DNA of 64,000 nt, taken from the NCBI RefSeq assembly GCF_900143075.1, contig NZ_FRCY01000012.1:1-64000 (forward strand), read 5' to 3'. Position numbers and translations under genes: made by a program. This stretch comes from Cyclobacterium lianum. GTDB taxonomy: Bacteria; Bacteroidota; Bacteroidia; Cytophagales; Cyclobacteriaceae. Under the pieces are notes generated by a model. It was not told the DNA's origin. It did no database searches and saw only the letters and a program-made list of their open reading frames with translations. Of the stretch, positions 54,938 to 64,000 are shown in pieces; the stretch's first letter is position 1, and each line of letters starts with the position of its first letter.

Positions 54938-55498
54938 TCACAGGGGCTTGGGCCTTGGAAGTGGCGAATCAATAAATTTGGGATGATTTTGAGAATGTTC
55001 AATCACTGTACTAACAAATTCATCACTAAATGAATAATTTTTCAATAATATTTCAGAATCAGAATCTAAGAGAAAAACACTATAGCCGTCCAATTTGGAA
55101 ACAGTAGGATTAGCTTTCCGGAAAGCATCTTGGGAATCATATAATAGCGGATATTTAAAAAACAACCCCTTATCTCCGATGCCGTAACTAGCAGGATCAA
55201 TATTATCCCCCCGGACATAAATCATAAAAGTGTATGGACTATGGCTACCAATCTTATCTATAGCCTTACCTATTTCTTTTAATTGAGCCATAAAATTAGG
55301 GTCATCACCATCAACTACAGTAACGATCTTATATCTGTTTTCTATATTCAATTCAGAAACGTCAATAACTTCACCAAATAATACCACTTCTATACTGTCT
55401 AAAACTAAGTTGATACTTCCTTGGTCAAAACAGTAATTTCTTGGTAAATGCAGTATAAACGCTAAGCAGGTTAACATTACATATGGATACAGTTTCAT
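54938..55498 (-). CDS. Secreted thioredoxin-fold-like protein without CxxC
   Basis: The 186-residue protein has a signal-like start (MKLYPYVMLTCLAFILHLP) and resembles the thioredoxin-like domain of some Bacteroidota lipoproteins: an early ELNIENRYKIVTVVDGDD segment, a middle YPLLYDSQDAFRKANPTV and the VFLLDSDSEILLKNY strand. The catalytic CxxC is missing, so it is probably not a redox enzyme. No operon partner is seen; it stands between two copies of the repeat at 54638 and 55579. Confidence 0.55.
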   Translation of the reverse strand: MKLYPYVMLTCLAFILHLPRNYCFDQGSINLVLDSIEVVLFGEVIDVSELNIENRYKIVTVVDGDDPNFMAQLKEIGKAIDKIGSHSPYTFMIYVRGDNIDPASYGIGDKGLFFKYPLLYDSQDAFRKANPTVSKLDGYSVFLLDSDSEILLKNYSFSDEFVSTVIEHSQNHPKFIDSPLPRPKPL

Positions 55499-55578
55499 AG
55501 ATTTTTACATGTTCAATTCTGGTTCAGACATTTCGGGTAAAATTGGACACCTTTACTGAAATATTTTGATTAAAGTGT

Positions 55579-55890
55579 CTTGAATGGTGAATATAGGTCA
55601 AAAAATTCACTATTCCAACGGGTGAAAGTCCCTATGTCCAGGAGTTCCCGATGAATTTCAGGACAGGCTGTTACCCCAAGCAAAGCAAGTGGCAAAGCCC
55701 GTCCCGCCAAAGCGGGGCTGGTTTGCAGTGAGGCATGCAGTGAAGTAACCTATCCTATGGTGTATGTACTGATGTACAGGCCCGAACACAGGAGTGTGAA
55801 GAGGGTGCATGTAATGCCATATACTGAGGCCATGAGGTCGCATGGGGTGCCACATCACACCTAACTGCATTGCTGATACCTCACTGGAAG
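55579..55890. repeat. Possible group II intron relic, copy B
   Basis: The best preserved of the three copies. After TGAATATAGGTCAAAAA it has GGGTGAAAGTCCC, the run AAGCAAAGCAAGTGGCAAAG, a GC-rich stem (CCCGCC with GGCGGG-like pairing), then TATGTACTGATGTACAG and GTGTGAAGAGGGTGCATG. This order recalls domain I motifs of group II introns (a GUGAAAGUCC-like element is typical). There is no open reading frame for a maturase. Structure was not computed. Confidence 0.5.
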
Positions 55891-56143
55891 CAGGCTCATT
55901 TTTAGGAATACCAAAAGTAAAATCAACAGGGCTGTTGCCGGGACAGCAAGGAAGTTGATGAACTTTTGTGCCCTAATTCCATTTTGGAATGCCCTTTCCA
56001 AGGCTGAAAATAAAAGTAGCCCAATTTATCAACCCGGTGTATAGGCAATGTGGTCACTTACACCAAAAGCCTCGGGTCTGAATATTAGCAAAGTCTAATT
56101 CGATAACTCAAAAAGCATAAAAGTAAATAGAAGTAGCAAAAAA

Positions 56144-56314
56144 GCCAAGAAGGTATATTTTTTTGGACCCTTTTTGGTCGTCTTTCACTGAGACGTAGAC
56201 CGTGTGGGTTTTGCCATTTTAGTCTGCTTCTTTCAGTTTGGCAACGTTGAACTTGACGTAGGTTTCGCCTTCGTATTCTAAGGTATGGTTTTGAAGACGG
56301 TCTAATATTAAGCC
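56144..56314 (-). pseudogene. Remnant of a small conserved Bacteroidota protein
   Basis: On the minus strand the frame reads NHTLEYEGETYVKFNVAKLK and, after EAD, a TAA stop, then NGKTHTVYVSVKDDQKG. The stop replaces a Lys codon in the middle of the conserved block, so the gene is dead. Similar short proteins with a (Y/F)VK(L/F)NV and GKTHTVYV pattern occur in Bacteroidota mobile regions; their function is unknown. The frame's tail joins the downstream spacer. Confidence 0.55.
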
Positions 56315-56348
56315 TCCCAATTCAAAAGTTTATGGACATCAAAAAAGA

Positions 56349-59300
56349 TCACCAATCTGGAGTTGAGAATTTCCTTTCTCTTTCATATTCAGCGTATCTA
56401 TATTCTGCTTCGATCCTTTTCTTCAAAAAACCCTTAATGGGAATCATTGATAAAGTAGGATCAGACTTATTAACCAAATCCAAAATATTCCCCCATCGCT
56501 TGGCATTAAGCTCACCAAAATTAACGTCCCCCATGACAACCCCGACATTCCCGACCCAATCAATTGATTTAAACATCTCCAAATCAGAATTGATTGATAG
56601 AAAATCTAAAAATGCGATTTCAAACTTGTCTTTAAAACAACTCCTAATTGTTTGAAAATAGACTTGGATTTTCTTCGAATCCCTGCTGTGCCTTCGAATT
56701 TCATTTTGAACAAAGTCATATGCCTTCTCGATTGATTCTTGATTCAAATCCTGAAATAGAATAGAATGTGCATGATAGCTATAACCTAGGTATCTGTCAT
56801 TCTCAGCGAAAAAATCGCTTACCTCTGATATAAATTCATCAACTCCTTCATATTTCCAAACAAACCCAAAGCTAATATCCTTTCCACCTCTCCCATTTCT
56901 TTCAATCTCTTCTAATTGATGTACAAAATCCATAAGAAATTCAGGATAGGATTTAAAAATTGCCTCAATCCCCTTACCCTTATAGTCAAATATTTGAAAA
57001 TGGTTTATTCGAAACTGTTGAAAATAAGACTTCCTTATCAATTCATAATCTGAATCGAATAAATCTAGATTTTTTTCAAAGACATCACCCTCAAAGGCAA
57101 TTACTAGACCTATGTCATCATTTTTCTTAGATATTTTTGTCAAAGCTGTTTTTGAGAAACCCTTATCAATCAAATTGAATCGAGAAAAGTCCTCGACATA
57201 TAAATAGATATATCTATCAATACTATCAATCAAATGAAGCAAACAATCACAATAGAACTTGTCAATAAAATCAGTTGGAAGATGTCTAAAAAAACTAACC
57301 TTCCAAAAAGGACTACTTTCATTTTTCCATCTATCAAGCTCAGCCCAAATCTTCAGACACCAACTAGGTGAGCTTCTTACAATCACACTTATGGCTCTAT
57401 GCGGAAACTGAAGCCCTTTTGGAAATTCTTCTAAAATTCTTCTAAATAAAAGAAATCCCAATTCATTATTTTTCCTAAAATTATCTTCAATGATAATATT
57501 TATTGATTGTCCAGCGGGAAAGTAATCCCTCTCCTTAACAGTTTGAAGATTTTCTATAGCAGTAAAAAGTTTAGGGAATTCGGACTCATTATCAAACAAG
57601 AAATAGTTCTTCAATTCCTCAGATTTAAGAGTCCCATATTCTTCCCAGTTTTCGAACTCAAATTCTTCTTTGTCTCGTAATTTATCCCAATCCAATTTTC
57701 GATAGTATAAATAATCCTCTGTTAAGAATTTTTCTTTTAGTTCCCTATATGATCTGTTGGTAATCCTTTCCTCCCTATCAAAGCGATATATCATCTCTTG
57801 CACACAATGCGCATACTTGAAAGTCTTTGGCGAAAAGTTTTCAGAAATAAACGGAACTAACAAACCTAAATCAAAGTCTAATACTTCGGGGTTTAATTCA
57901 TGATAACTAGGTTTAAAATCCTTTATAACCCCGTAGACCTCCTCCGGGTAATTCTCAAAGCATTCAAAAAGCTTTTCCCAAATTAAAGTTCTCAATTCCT
58001 TAGTCACACTATACAACGGCAGCGGGTATTCATAAAATGAAATTGAGTGATTTCTTCCTCCTTCGGATACTTGAAAAGACTGTTGCAAAAAGAATTTTGA
58101 AAGGGTAAAAAAAGCAGCCATATAATGGGGATTTCCACTATGGGCATTATCAATAAGAATTTGTATAAAGTCCACCTGGCGTTTAAAACCATACTTTTCG
58201 TCACTATGTGCGAAATTTAAGGTTTCTTTAATGCGCCGAATATATTCCGGAAGATGCTCAGGCTTCTTTTTAATATATTCAAAACCTAAAAGAACAGCGG
58301 TATCAAACCAGCTGGTAATATGACGGAAGAATCTCGAAATAAAATCTAACGTCTTCTCTTTTTCAAAAACAAAATCATTAATCTCATATTTGGTCCTATA
58401 AACCGAAGAATAAGGTTCTGGTAATTCTGTGATTTTAGTGTAAAAATAAGTCAATGCATCTTCTGGTAAATAAAACCAAAACAAGTCGAGAAAATCGAGA
58501 GCTGCATCTTCATCTCCTGATTTTTGCTGAAAATAATTATTTAAATCTTGATGTATTTTTTTGAAAACATTCTCATAACCAAATGAATTATTCGCCGGAA
58601 TGATTGAATCCTTGAATCTGGATTTCATAAGAGGATAAAAATTATTTATCAGGATATCAAATGATAAAATCTGATCCTTAATAAAAACCTTATAAAAAAA
58701 ATAGGTTGCCATTACTTGTTCAGAAATGCGAACCCGATTGAACTGAACCTCAATTAACTCTCGTTTATGTAACTCTTCAACCGCCTCATTGAAATCGTAG
58801 TAACCAACTTCAAAATGCCTTGAAATTGACTCTAAAAGACTCTTATCATTGCGATTAATTGAGAAGAAAAAAGAAATTATCCCTAGTACCTTTAGAACGT
58901 TTTTATCATTAAACAAATCAAAATCAGACATAAAAGTCCCAAAGTAGGAGTCAAATAAATCCGAAACATCCCCGATCAAAAATTCCTCTTGCTTTTTGTT
59001 TGCTAGTCTGGAGGCCATTACAGCCAATCGGGCATTTCCATCACTTATTCCGACTATCCTCTTTTGGTATTCTGGATTAAGAATTTTAAATGAGTCACTT
59101 GATATAATCTGAATTATCTCCTCATCAGAAAATTTCTTTAAATCCATGACCTCTTTTTCGAGATCAGAGGTTAAATTTTTAATGTCATCGAGTGCATAAT
59201 TTCTAACTGTGATAAGGATTTTTATTTTTCCTTTCCTTTCTTCTTTAAATAAGCCCAAAATTTGAGTCAAATTCGAAAGCTGTCTATTTGCATCATCAAT

Positions 59301-60116
59301 GAGTAAAATATAATCCCTATCAACTTGGAGCTGAATTTTTAAATCGTCAAGAATGTCCACTCCTTTTTTAGCAATTGCAAAAGAAAAGTAAGAAGGATTA
59401 AGCTCGGTGAATTCCTGAATTACTTTTATCCCAATTTTGGTTTTCCCAATTCCCGGAGCTCCTGATATTATTAGTAAATCAGTTCTCTCCAAAAACCCAA
59501 GCTGCTCTTGAAGTTCCTTTTCTCGATTAAGAAACTCATTATCCAAGGGGGTAGATAATTGGTGAGCCTTATTATTGTACTCAGAAATAAACTTATCAAA
59601 CGGTAAAATTTGCCCAGTTTCAATCGAAATACCCAAAAATTCTCTAGATAGTAGGAGATATTTTGATTGAATTTCAATAGCTAAAGTATCAATTCCAATT
59701 AGATCAATTCTCTTCACTACTTGTTGAGCAAAATCTTGGATTTCCGCTTCTTCCTCCAAAGTCAATCGAGAATTGAAGCAGACGATAATTTGATCCAATT
59801 TTTCAGCGTCTACTCCTGTTTTTTCCTCATCTAGGCATTTTTCGATATCTGCTTTAATTTTTGAAACTTTCGATTCTGCTTGCGTTGTGTACTCAATGCA
59901 GGCAAGTTTATTATCATCAAGTCTCACAAAACTATCAGGCGTACCTATTTTCGTTTTTTGCTTACCGACCTGGCTTCCAGTCCTATTGAAGCTGCGTATT
60001 CCTTCCTCCCGTAACATTAAATATGCGTCACAAAGGTTTTGAAATCCTGCTGGGTCTATGGCAATTAATTTTTGTTCGATAAGTTGAAGTCTTCCTGTCA
60101 TAGTCAAATTATTCAA
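56349..60116 (-). CDS. Avs-like STAND NTPase with N-terminal PD-(D/E)XK-like nuclease domain
   Basis: The 1255-residue protein has an N-terminal region (1-160) with GTPDSFVRLDDNK then ACIEYTTQ (Asp61, Glu75), the variant nuclease core seen in large STAND proteins. A STAND P-loop NTPase follows (about 200-430) with ISGAPGIGKTKIG (Lys225-Thr226) and YILLIDDANRQ (Asp274-Asp275). A long helical C-terminal part of about 800 residues is probably a TPR-like sensor. This three-part layout is that of antiviral Avs proteins, which bind a phage protein, oligomerise and activate the nuclease. No partner gene is present, as in single-gene Avs systems. It is clearly AT-rich compared with the RHS region. 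Confidence 0.82.
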   Translation of the reverse strand: MNNLTMTGRLQLIEQKLIAIDPAGFQNLCDAYLMLREEGIRSFNRTGSQVGKQKTKIGTPDSFVRLDDNKLACIEYTTQAESKVSKIKADIEKCLDEEKTGVDAEKLDQIIVCFNSRLTLEEEAEIQDFAQQVVKRIDLIGIDTLAIEIQSKYLLLSREFLGISIETGQILPFDKFISEYNNKAHQLSTPLDNEFLNREKELQEQLGFLERTDLLIISGAPGIGKTKIGIKVIQEFTELNPSYFSFAIAKKGVDILDDLKIQLQVDRDYILLIDDANRQLSNLTQILGLFKEERKGKIKILITVRNYALDDIKNLTSDLEKEVMDLKKFSDEEIIQIISSDSFKILNPEYQKRIVGISDGNARLAVMASRLANKKQEEFLIGDVSDLFDSYFGTFMSDFDLFNDKNVLKVLGIISFFFSINRNDKSLLESISRHFEVGYYDFNEAVEELHKRELIEVQFNRVRISEQVMATYFFYKVFIKDQILSFDILINNFYPLMKSRFKDSIIPANNSFGYENVFKKIHQDLNNYFQQKSGDEDAALDFLDLFWFYLPEDALTYFYTKITELPEPYSSVYRTKYEINDFVFEKEKTLDFISRFFRHITSWFDTAVLLGFEYIKKKPEHLPEYIRRIKETLNFAHSDEKYGFKRQVDFIQILIDNAHSGNPHYMAAFFTLSKFFLQQSFQVSEGGRNHSISFYEYPLPLYSVTKELRTLIWEKLFECFENYPEEVYGVIKDFKPSYHELNPEVLDFDLGLLVPFISENFSPKTFKYAHCVQEMIYRFDREERITNRSYRELKEKFLTEDYLYYRKLDWDKLRDKEEFEFENWEEYGTLKSEELKNYFLFDNESEFPKLFTAIENLQTVKERDYFPAGQSINIIIEDNFRKNNELGFLLFRRILEEFPKGLQFPHRAISVIVRSSPSWCLKIWAELDRWKNESSPFWKVSFFRHLPTDFIDKFYCDCLLHLIDSIDRYIYLYVEDFSRFNLIDKGFSKTALTKISKKNDDIGLVIAFEGDVFEKNLDLFDSDYELIRKSYFQQFRINHFQIFDYKGKGIEAIFKSYPEFLMDFVHQLEEIERNGRGGKDISFGFVWKYEGVDEFISEVSDFFAENDRYLGYSYHAHSILFQDLNQESIEKAYDFVQNEIRRHSRDSKKIQVYFQTIRSCFKDKFEIAFLDFLSINSDLEMFKSIDWVGNVGVVMGDVNFGELNAKRWGNILDLVNKSDPTLSMIPIKGFLKKRIEAEYRYAEYERERKFSTPDW

Positions 60117-60229
60117 GATTATTTCAAATTAAGGATATGATTTAAAAAAACAAGCAGGATTTGAATTTGAAATGCATTTTAGCGCAATAATAGTTTTCAT
60201 CCGACGAACCCGTTAAATTCCTGTAGGAA

Positions 60230-61103
60230 TCATGGATTGGATTTTTTATTGGTCTGTTTTGGGCCGGTAGCTTTATTGGATTTCCTCCAACCACTTTCCC
60301 AGCCTATCCAGCACCGGTGAGCGTGCTCCATCCTTTTGCGTGTCCGTTCCTCCCGGCGGAGCCCTTCCTTCCTCATTTTCCTTTCGAAGGCATAGAGCAC
60401 CCGTATCTCCTCCAGGACATGGTCGGCCTGCTTTGCGTGCATCGAAAAACTTGCGTCTGGCATGGGCCATGCAAAAGGTTAAATGGATGTCGGGATGGTC
60501 CCCAAAAAGGGAATCATATACCTAATAACCGTCCGTCTGGATGATCCCATGAAATCGGCAAGCATTTCCCTGGGGCCTGATCGGTCCCGGCCTTTTCTGT
60601 AATCGAAAAACACCAGCCTGTCCGCGGGGGCGTGGTACTGCCACATGTATCCATGGTGGATGCCCTTTGCCAGGTCCCTGTCCAGGAACTTTATCGGCGT
60701 TTTGTCATCCTGGTGGTACTTCTGGCCAGCGACGATCAGGAGGATCTCAAAGAGCGGGATGAACTGCTCCTAGCCCTGCATTATCCAGTCCGAGGCGCTT
60801 TGGGCGGGAACCCTTATCCCCATCTTGCCGTATTTGTCGATCTGCCTGTGCAGGGGCATGCCGTAGACATACTTGTCGACAACCAGTTGAGCGACCACGG
60901 ATTCCGAGAGGAAGCCCTTTTCGATTACGGGGTAGGGAAGGGCAAGAAAGGGGGTGCCCCTTCCTCGGTGTTAAATTTTGGGTCCAGTTGTAAAAGGTGG
61001 TGCGGACCATGCCAACCCAATCTGCAAAGTCAGATTTGCTCTTGCCGGAAGACAACCATTCCCGATACAGATCCCTCCTTTTTTGTTCGATCTGACTTTT
61101 CAT
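60230..61103 (-). mobile_element. IS66-family insertion sequence remnant
   Basis: On the minus strand, from 61103, MKSQIEQKRRDLYREWLSSG and then FYNW match the TnpA (orf1) helix-turn-helix protein of IS66 elements. In other frames further along, pieces of TnpC appear: ESVVAQLVVDKYVYGMPLHR, DWIMQG then a stop, RLVFFDYRKGRDRSGPREML, and the MAHARRKFFDA block at about 60470. TnpB and the N-terminal part of TnpC are deleted and stops or frameshifts break the rest, so the element cannot move by itself. No terminal inverted repeats were fixed. Confidence 0.82.
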
Positions 61104-61972
61104 ACCGCAAGATTAACCACAATCTGCCAACTGTGAAAGATGGGGTTTATCGGACGGATACTATTGTCCGGATAGCTTCGCACAATTCCGTTACCAGAAA
61201 TGCACGTATCCTATTGATGGAACACAAGGTTTAATCGTTCTTTGCACGTTAGTACAATTATCTAAACGACTTGTCGCACTTCGGTGGTTTGAGAGCGTCA
61301 ACCTGGGTATTAAAAATTTGCAATTACAGAAAGGAAATGACGGTATAGCCAGATAAGTGTCCTGAGCAACTTGCAGGTGAATTAATTATTGGAGCATTTT
61401 TTTAGAATAAAATATTGAATTAATTATATTTACAGAATAATTATAGAGCCGTCAATGGTAGCCATTTGGCTCAGTTCGGGCTACTCATTAGAGGCCGGGC
61501 GTTTTCGCTCTGGTTTTCACGGTTGTACTGATCAAATTTTCAAAACGTGAATGTCATCACCCAACGACCTGGACCAGATTCGTATATCCTGATCGAACCC
61601 CTTATGGTTTCAAGGATTGCCAGCTTCCGATGGATCACTATTTTCAGGGTTTTTCCGCCAGCTCCCCCAAAGCGGTCCGGGCCCTCTCAATCTTCATCTT
61701 AAAAGTCTTTTACTTCCGAAGACCAACCGCCCGGATTTATGAATCGACATACAGGACTTTTTGTTCACCCTATTTGGGACATGCCTCTTCCGGAATTCCT
61801 ACCCTTTATTTGAAAAAAGCCGATTTCAGTCCTGAATTTTACGCAGGCCACCCTCGAAACGGTAAAAGCCCTCTGCCTTGGATGCCGGTAAATAACTCGA
61901 ATCTGGTCCTTCGAGCACTTCCAAGTCACCCCTAACCGAATTAGGAGGCCGTCCTGCCATCTCAAACTTAAC
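61104..61972. other. Spacer without supported genes, with a strong hairpin
   Basis: About 870 bases between IS66 debris and the DUF5041-like gene. Short frames on both strands have no motifs. A nested hairpin at 61446-61472 (GAGCC with GGCTC outside, AATGG with CCATT inside) precedes a GC-rich tract (61495-61530). This may be debris of another mobile element. Confidence 0.4.
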
Positions 61973-62704
61973 CTACTTGGCCAGAAATTTATTTGTTGTA
62001 TGCCACTTTTTAGTTATTGTTTCTTGACAAATTTGACACCGATAACATAATGGTGGGGTATCTTTCAGTATTTGACTTGACATATTGGGGTCAATTTCTA
62101 TCTCTCCACAAAATCGGAATACATTATATTTTTCATCGTACCAACCCGAGCCAAGTAAAATGAGAGGGATAAATTCTTCTTCCTTAAACGCAACTAATTT
62201 GAATGGGCGTGTAAAGTATAAAAACATCAGTTTATCCGAATCTTTTGTTGAAAGTCCTCTGAGTTTAAAAGGAATTCTGCCCATTTTAAGAAAGCCAGGA
62301 ACCTCAAGTTGCATGGTTTTTGTAGAATCATTACCAGAAGGAAAGAATCCAAAACTAAACCTTTCAGCGTGGGAAATGGCTTGGGTTTTAGGGTCAATAA
62401 CTCCACCCTCGTCTATTATTTTTTGCCTATGAGATTCTGGAATATCAGTCAAAAGACTTTTATTCGATACCGTAGCAAGGTCTGAAGACTTAATTTCTTT
62501 TCCTTTTAAAAACTCCTTTTTGGTAAACACTATATCATATCGCTCGTTGAGCATTTCTGTTATATCAAAGCTGAAAACCTCATAGCCAGAAGCACCGAGT
62601 AAGCTAATTATGTCGTCGAGTTCGACATTATTTTTTTTAATCTGTTGGCCATAAGCAGTGCAACACAAGACTAATATACAAGAGATGATTATAATTTTTT
62701 TCAT
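61973..62704 (-). CDS. DUF5041-like secreted protein
   Basis: The 243-residue protein has a signal peptide (MKKIIIISCILVLCCTAYG). It closely follows the DUF5041 pattern as I recall it: SGYEVFSFDITEMLNERYDI, LTDIPESHRQKIIDEGG, FGFFPSGNDSTKTM, FTRPFKL, then EEEFIPLILLGS and YDEKYNVFRFCGE. A CxxC pair at the end (CYRCQIC) is unusual. The function is unknown. No operon partner is seen; upstream (to the right) lies the third repeat copy. Confidence 0.75.
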   Translation of the reverse strand: MKKIIIISCILVLCCTAYGQQIKKNNVELDDIISLLGASGYEVFSFDITEMLNERYDIVFTKKEFLKGKEIKSSDLATVSNKSLLTDIPESHRQKIIDEGGVIDPKTQAISHAERFSFGFFPSGNDSTKTMQLEVPGFLKMGRIPFKLRGLSTKDSDKLMFLYFTRPFKLVAFKEEEFIPLILLGSGWYDEKYNVFRFCGEIEIDPNMSSQILKDTPPLCYRCQICQETITKKWHTTNKFLAK

Positions 62705-62864
62705 TATTTTTTTAGTTCTATTTGTCTTTCAGCCCCTTCATTGCCTAAGTGTGGATTGTCCTCCAATGGCCCATAAAGTGATTCAGCGAGGAGGCAGCGG
62801 GCATTCTGAGCCATCATTTGAAAACTAAACTGCTCCGCCCGCTGGATCCAAGGTCATGTGTGTG

Positions 62865-62990
62865 CCTTGGATGGTGAATATAGGTCAAAAAGTTGACCGT
62901 TCCAATGGGCGAAAGCCTCTGCCGAAGCATTTCGGTGTCCCTTGTGTGCTGGATTCGTATCCTTAAGCATTTGCAATGTGCGAAGGGTGG
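62865..62990. repeat. Possible group II intron relic, copy C
   Basis: It starts CCTTGGATGGTGAATATAGG and continues with the same bases as copies A and B through GTTGACCGTTCCAATGGGCG and AAAGCC, after which the similarity fades. It is the shortest copy and has no coding content. The rest of 62991-63185 holds nothing recognisable. Confidence 0.5.
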
Positions 62991-63185
62991 TTGGGTTGTG
63001 CCTCAGAGTCCGTTTCTGATCACGACTATCACTTTTTCCCCCTGAGAAGAAAGGATTACTAATCCATGCTTTCCTAATTGCTCAAATTACAACCTTCAAT
63101 CCAGTGAACTGGGGCTGAACGTTAAAAAATGATCCCTAGAATCATTTTAGCGAAGAGTCGGGATGCAGGGTGGTGCTCCGCAGGC

Positions 63186-63977
63186 TTATGGCCTGCGGCC
63201 ATCCACTCGATTTGCAGCTGTTTTTTTATTTATAATTATATCATCCTCAATCTTTAACAAAGTAAGGATTATTATTTTAAGTAATAAGTAATAATCATTT
63301 TTATGTTTTTCTTCAGATTGAGTGTTTGTTCCGTGCGAATACTTATTTCTTAAATCATATCCGTTTGTATATATCTTTTTATTTAAATAAAAATTAAAAT
63401 ATTTTACTTCTTCTTTGGAAAATAAAGTATTCTCTACAAATAACTTTTTATCCTCAATTTGCAAGTCAATTTCGTCTCTAACGAATTTTGGATAATTCCA
63501 ATAGTTTAATGATTCATTTCGATGTAATTCTCTTATGATGTAAATGAAAGTGATTTTATCTATTTCTACGTTATTTTCCTTATTGACTTTTAGATAACCA
63601 TCTTTAATTAAACTCCGAATTATATCTTTTTGATAGTTTGCAAAATCTTCTATGTTAACTGTTTCCTGTGTTAATAAGTCAAACAGGTTAGTATGTTTTG
63701 TTCCGAAAGTCTCTGTGTAGTACATATGACTTTGGTCTGAAAAAAATATGTGCTTGAGCTGTAGAATTAGTCTTTCATTAGAATAAATATACTTTATTTT
63801 ATTTTGACTGGTAATTTGATTAAATCCAAGTGGTTTAGAACTTACTTGAAGAAATTCAATATCAATAGCACCATCATCGGCTAAATTTTTATACTGTTTT
63901 AGTAAAAAATCAAAATCGGGTAAAAGAGTACGAATTTTGTCTAATTCAGGTAAGTCTGAAATTCTAACTTGAAACAT
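63186..63977 (-). CDS. Protein with a C-terminal HEPN-like R-x4-H motif, possibly cut at the right edge
   Basis: The 263-residue reading starts at the ATG at 63975-63977, but the frame stays open to the right edge (codons for LLEPNNL precede it), so the true start may lie outside. The body is helical with many Lys and Glu residues. Near the end it has NGYDLRNKYSHGTN: Arg210 and His215 give the R-x4-H pattern of HEPN ribonuclease-like and DUF4209-type proteins, followed by a hydrophobic helix. HEPN proteins often act in phage defence or toxin-antitoxin systems. The family cannot be fixed from this fragment. Confidence 0.55.
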   Translation of the reverse strand: MFQVRISDLPELDKIRTLLPDFDFLLKQYKNLADDGAIDIEFLQVSSKPLGFNQITSQNKIKYIYSNERLILQLKHIFFSDQSHMYYTETFGTKHTNLFDLLTQETVNIEDFANYQKDIIRSLIKDGYLKVNKENNVEIDKITFIYIIRELHRNESLNYWNYPKFVRDEIDLQIEDKKLFVENTLFSKEEVKYFNFYLNKKIYTNGYDLRNKYSHGTNTQSEEKHKNDYYLLLKIIILTLLKIEDDIIINKKTAANRVDGRRP

Positions 63978-64000
63978 TAAATTATTGGGTTCAAGTAGTG

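Noticed and set aside
61630-61935. A 101-residue frame in the spacer
   Set aside because: Unusual composition without signal or motif, in a debris region.

Overview
The window looks like a chromosomal segment of a Bacteroidota bacterium, most likely Cytophagales/Cyclobacteriaceae-like. The reasons are a SusC/SusD pair behind an ECF sigma/FecR pair, RHS proteins of the Bacteroidota type, DUF4221-like, DUF6090-like and DUF5041-like proteins, a PVC-type cytochrome dehydrogenase, and AT-rich spacers without strong Shine-Dalgarno sequences. The placement rests on recalled family distribution, because no search could be run.

Region 1 (1-4.4 kb) is a gene-poor zone. It holds the 3' end of a gene cut by the window edge, a Bor-like lipoprotein, small membrane proteins, two copies of a decayed ~350-bp segment, a frameshifted gene and a four-helix-bundle suffix remnant. 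Region 2 (4.4-14.2 kb, minus strand) is a probable six-gene polymorphic-toxin operon: a tail-fibre-like protein, a large YD/RHS-type secreted protein, a 1379-aa RHS protein with a C-terminal tip, a small membrane-anchored partner, an orphan copy of the tip, and a second partner. Junctions are ATGA overlaps or short gaps. Region 3 (14.7-18 kb) carries a Tat-type dienelactone hydrolase, a DUF4221-like lipoprotein and a secreted endonuclease/exonuclease/phosphatase family enzyme.

Region 4 (18.4-32.6 kb) is one uptake and degradation locus: ECF sigma, FecR anti-sigma, SusC with an STN signalling domain, SusD, a cytochrome c/HEAT dehydrogenase, two neutral-ceramidase-like hydrolases and a polysaccharide deacetylase. 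Sensing by SusC-STN would release the sigma factor through FecR. The enzymes point to an amide-linked lipid or amino-sugar substrate, which is inference. Region 5 (32.6-41.5 kb) is mixed: a DUF6090-like protein, a decayed second DUF4221 gene, a lone contractile-injection-type tail-tube gene, a GlxA/AraC regulator, a VOC/DoxX/small-protein/RibD-C cluster, a metzincin lipoprotein and a CPA1 antiporter.

Region 6 (42.1-64 kb) reads as an integrated element plus a defence island. It opens with a displaced tRNA 3' end next to a tyrosine recombinase. Then come a RelE-type toxin-antitoxin pair, an excisionase-like HTH gene, a VapE-like helicase, an iteron cluster, a Toprim primase, a GNAT/7TM-LuxR pair, an AbiE-type toxin-antitoxin pair, a TOTE-type primase-helicase and a 1255-aa Avs-like nuclease-STAND protein. 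IS66 debris, three copies of a possible group II intron relic and a HEPN-motif protein follow. No intact tRNA was seen downstream, so the element may extend past the right edge.
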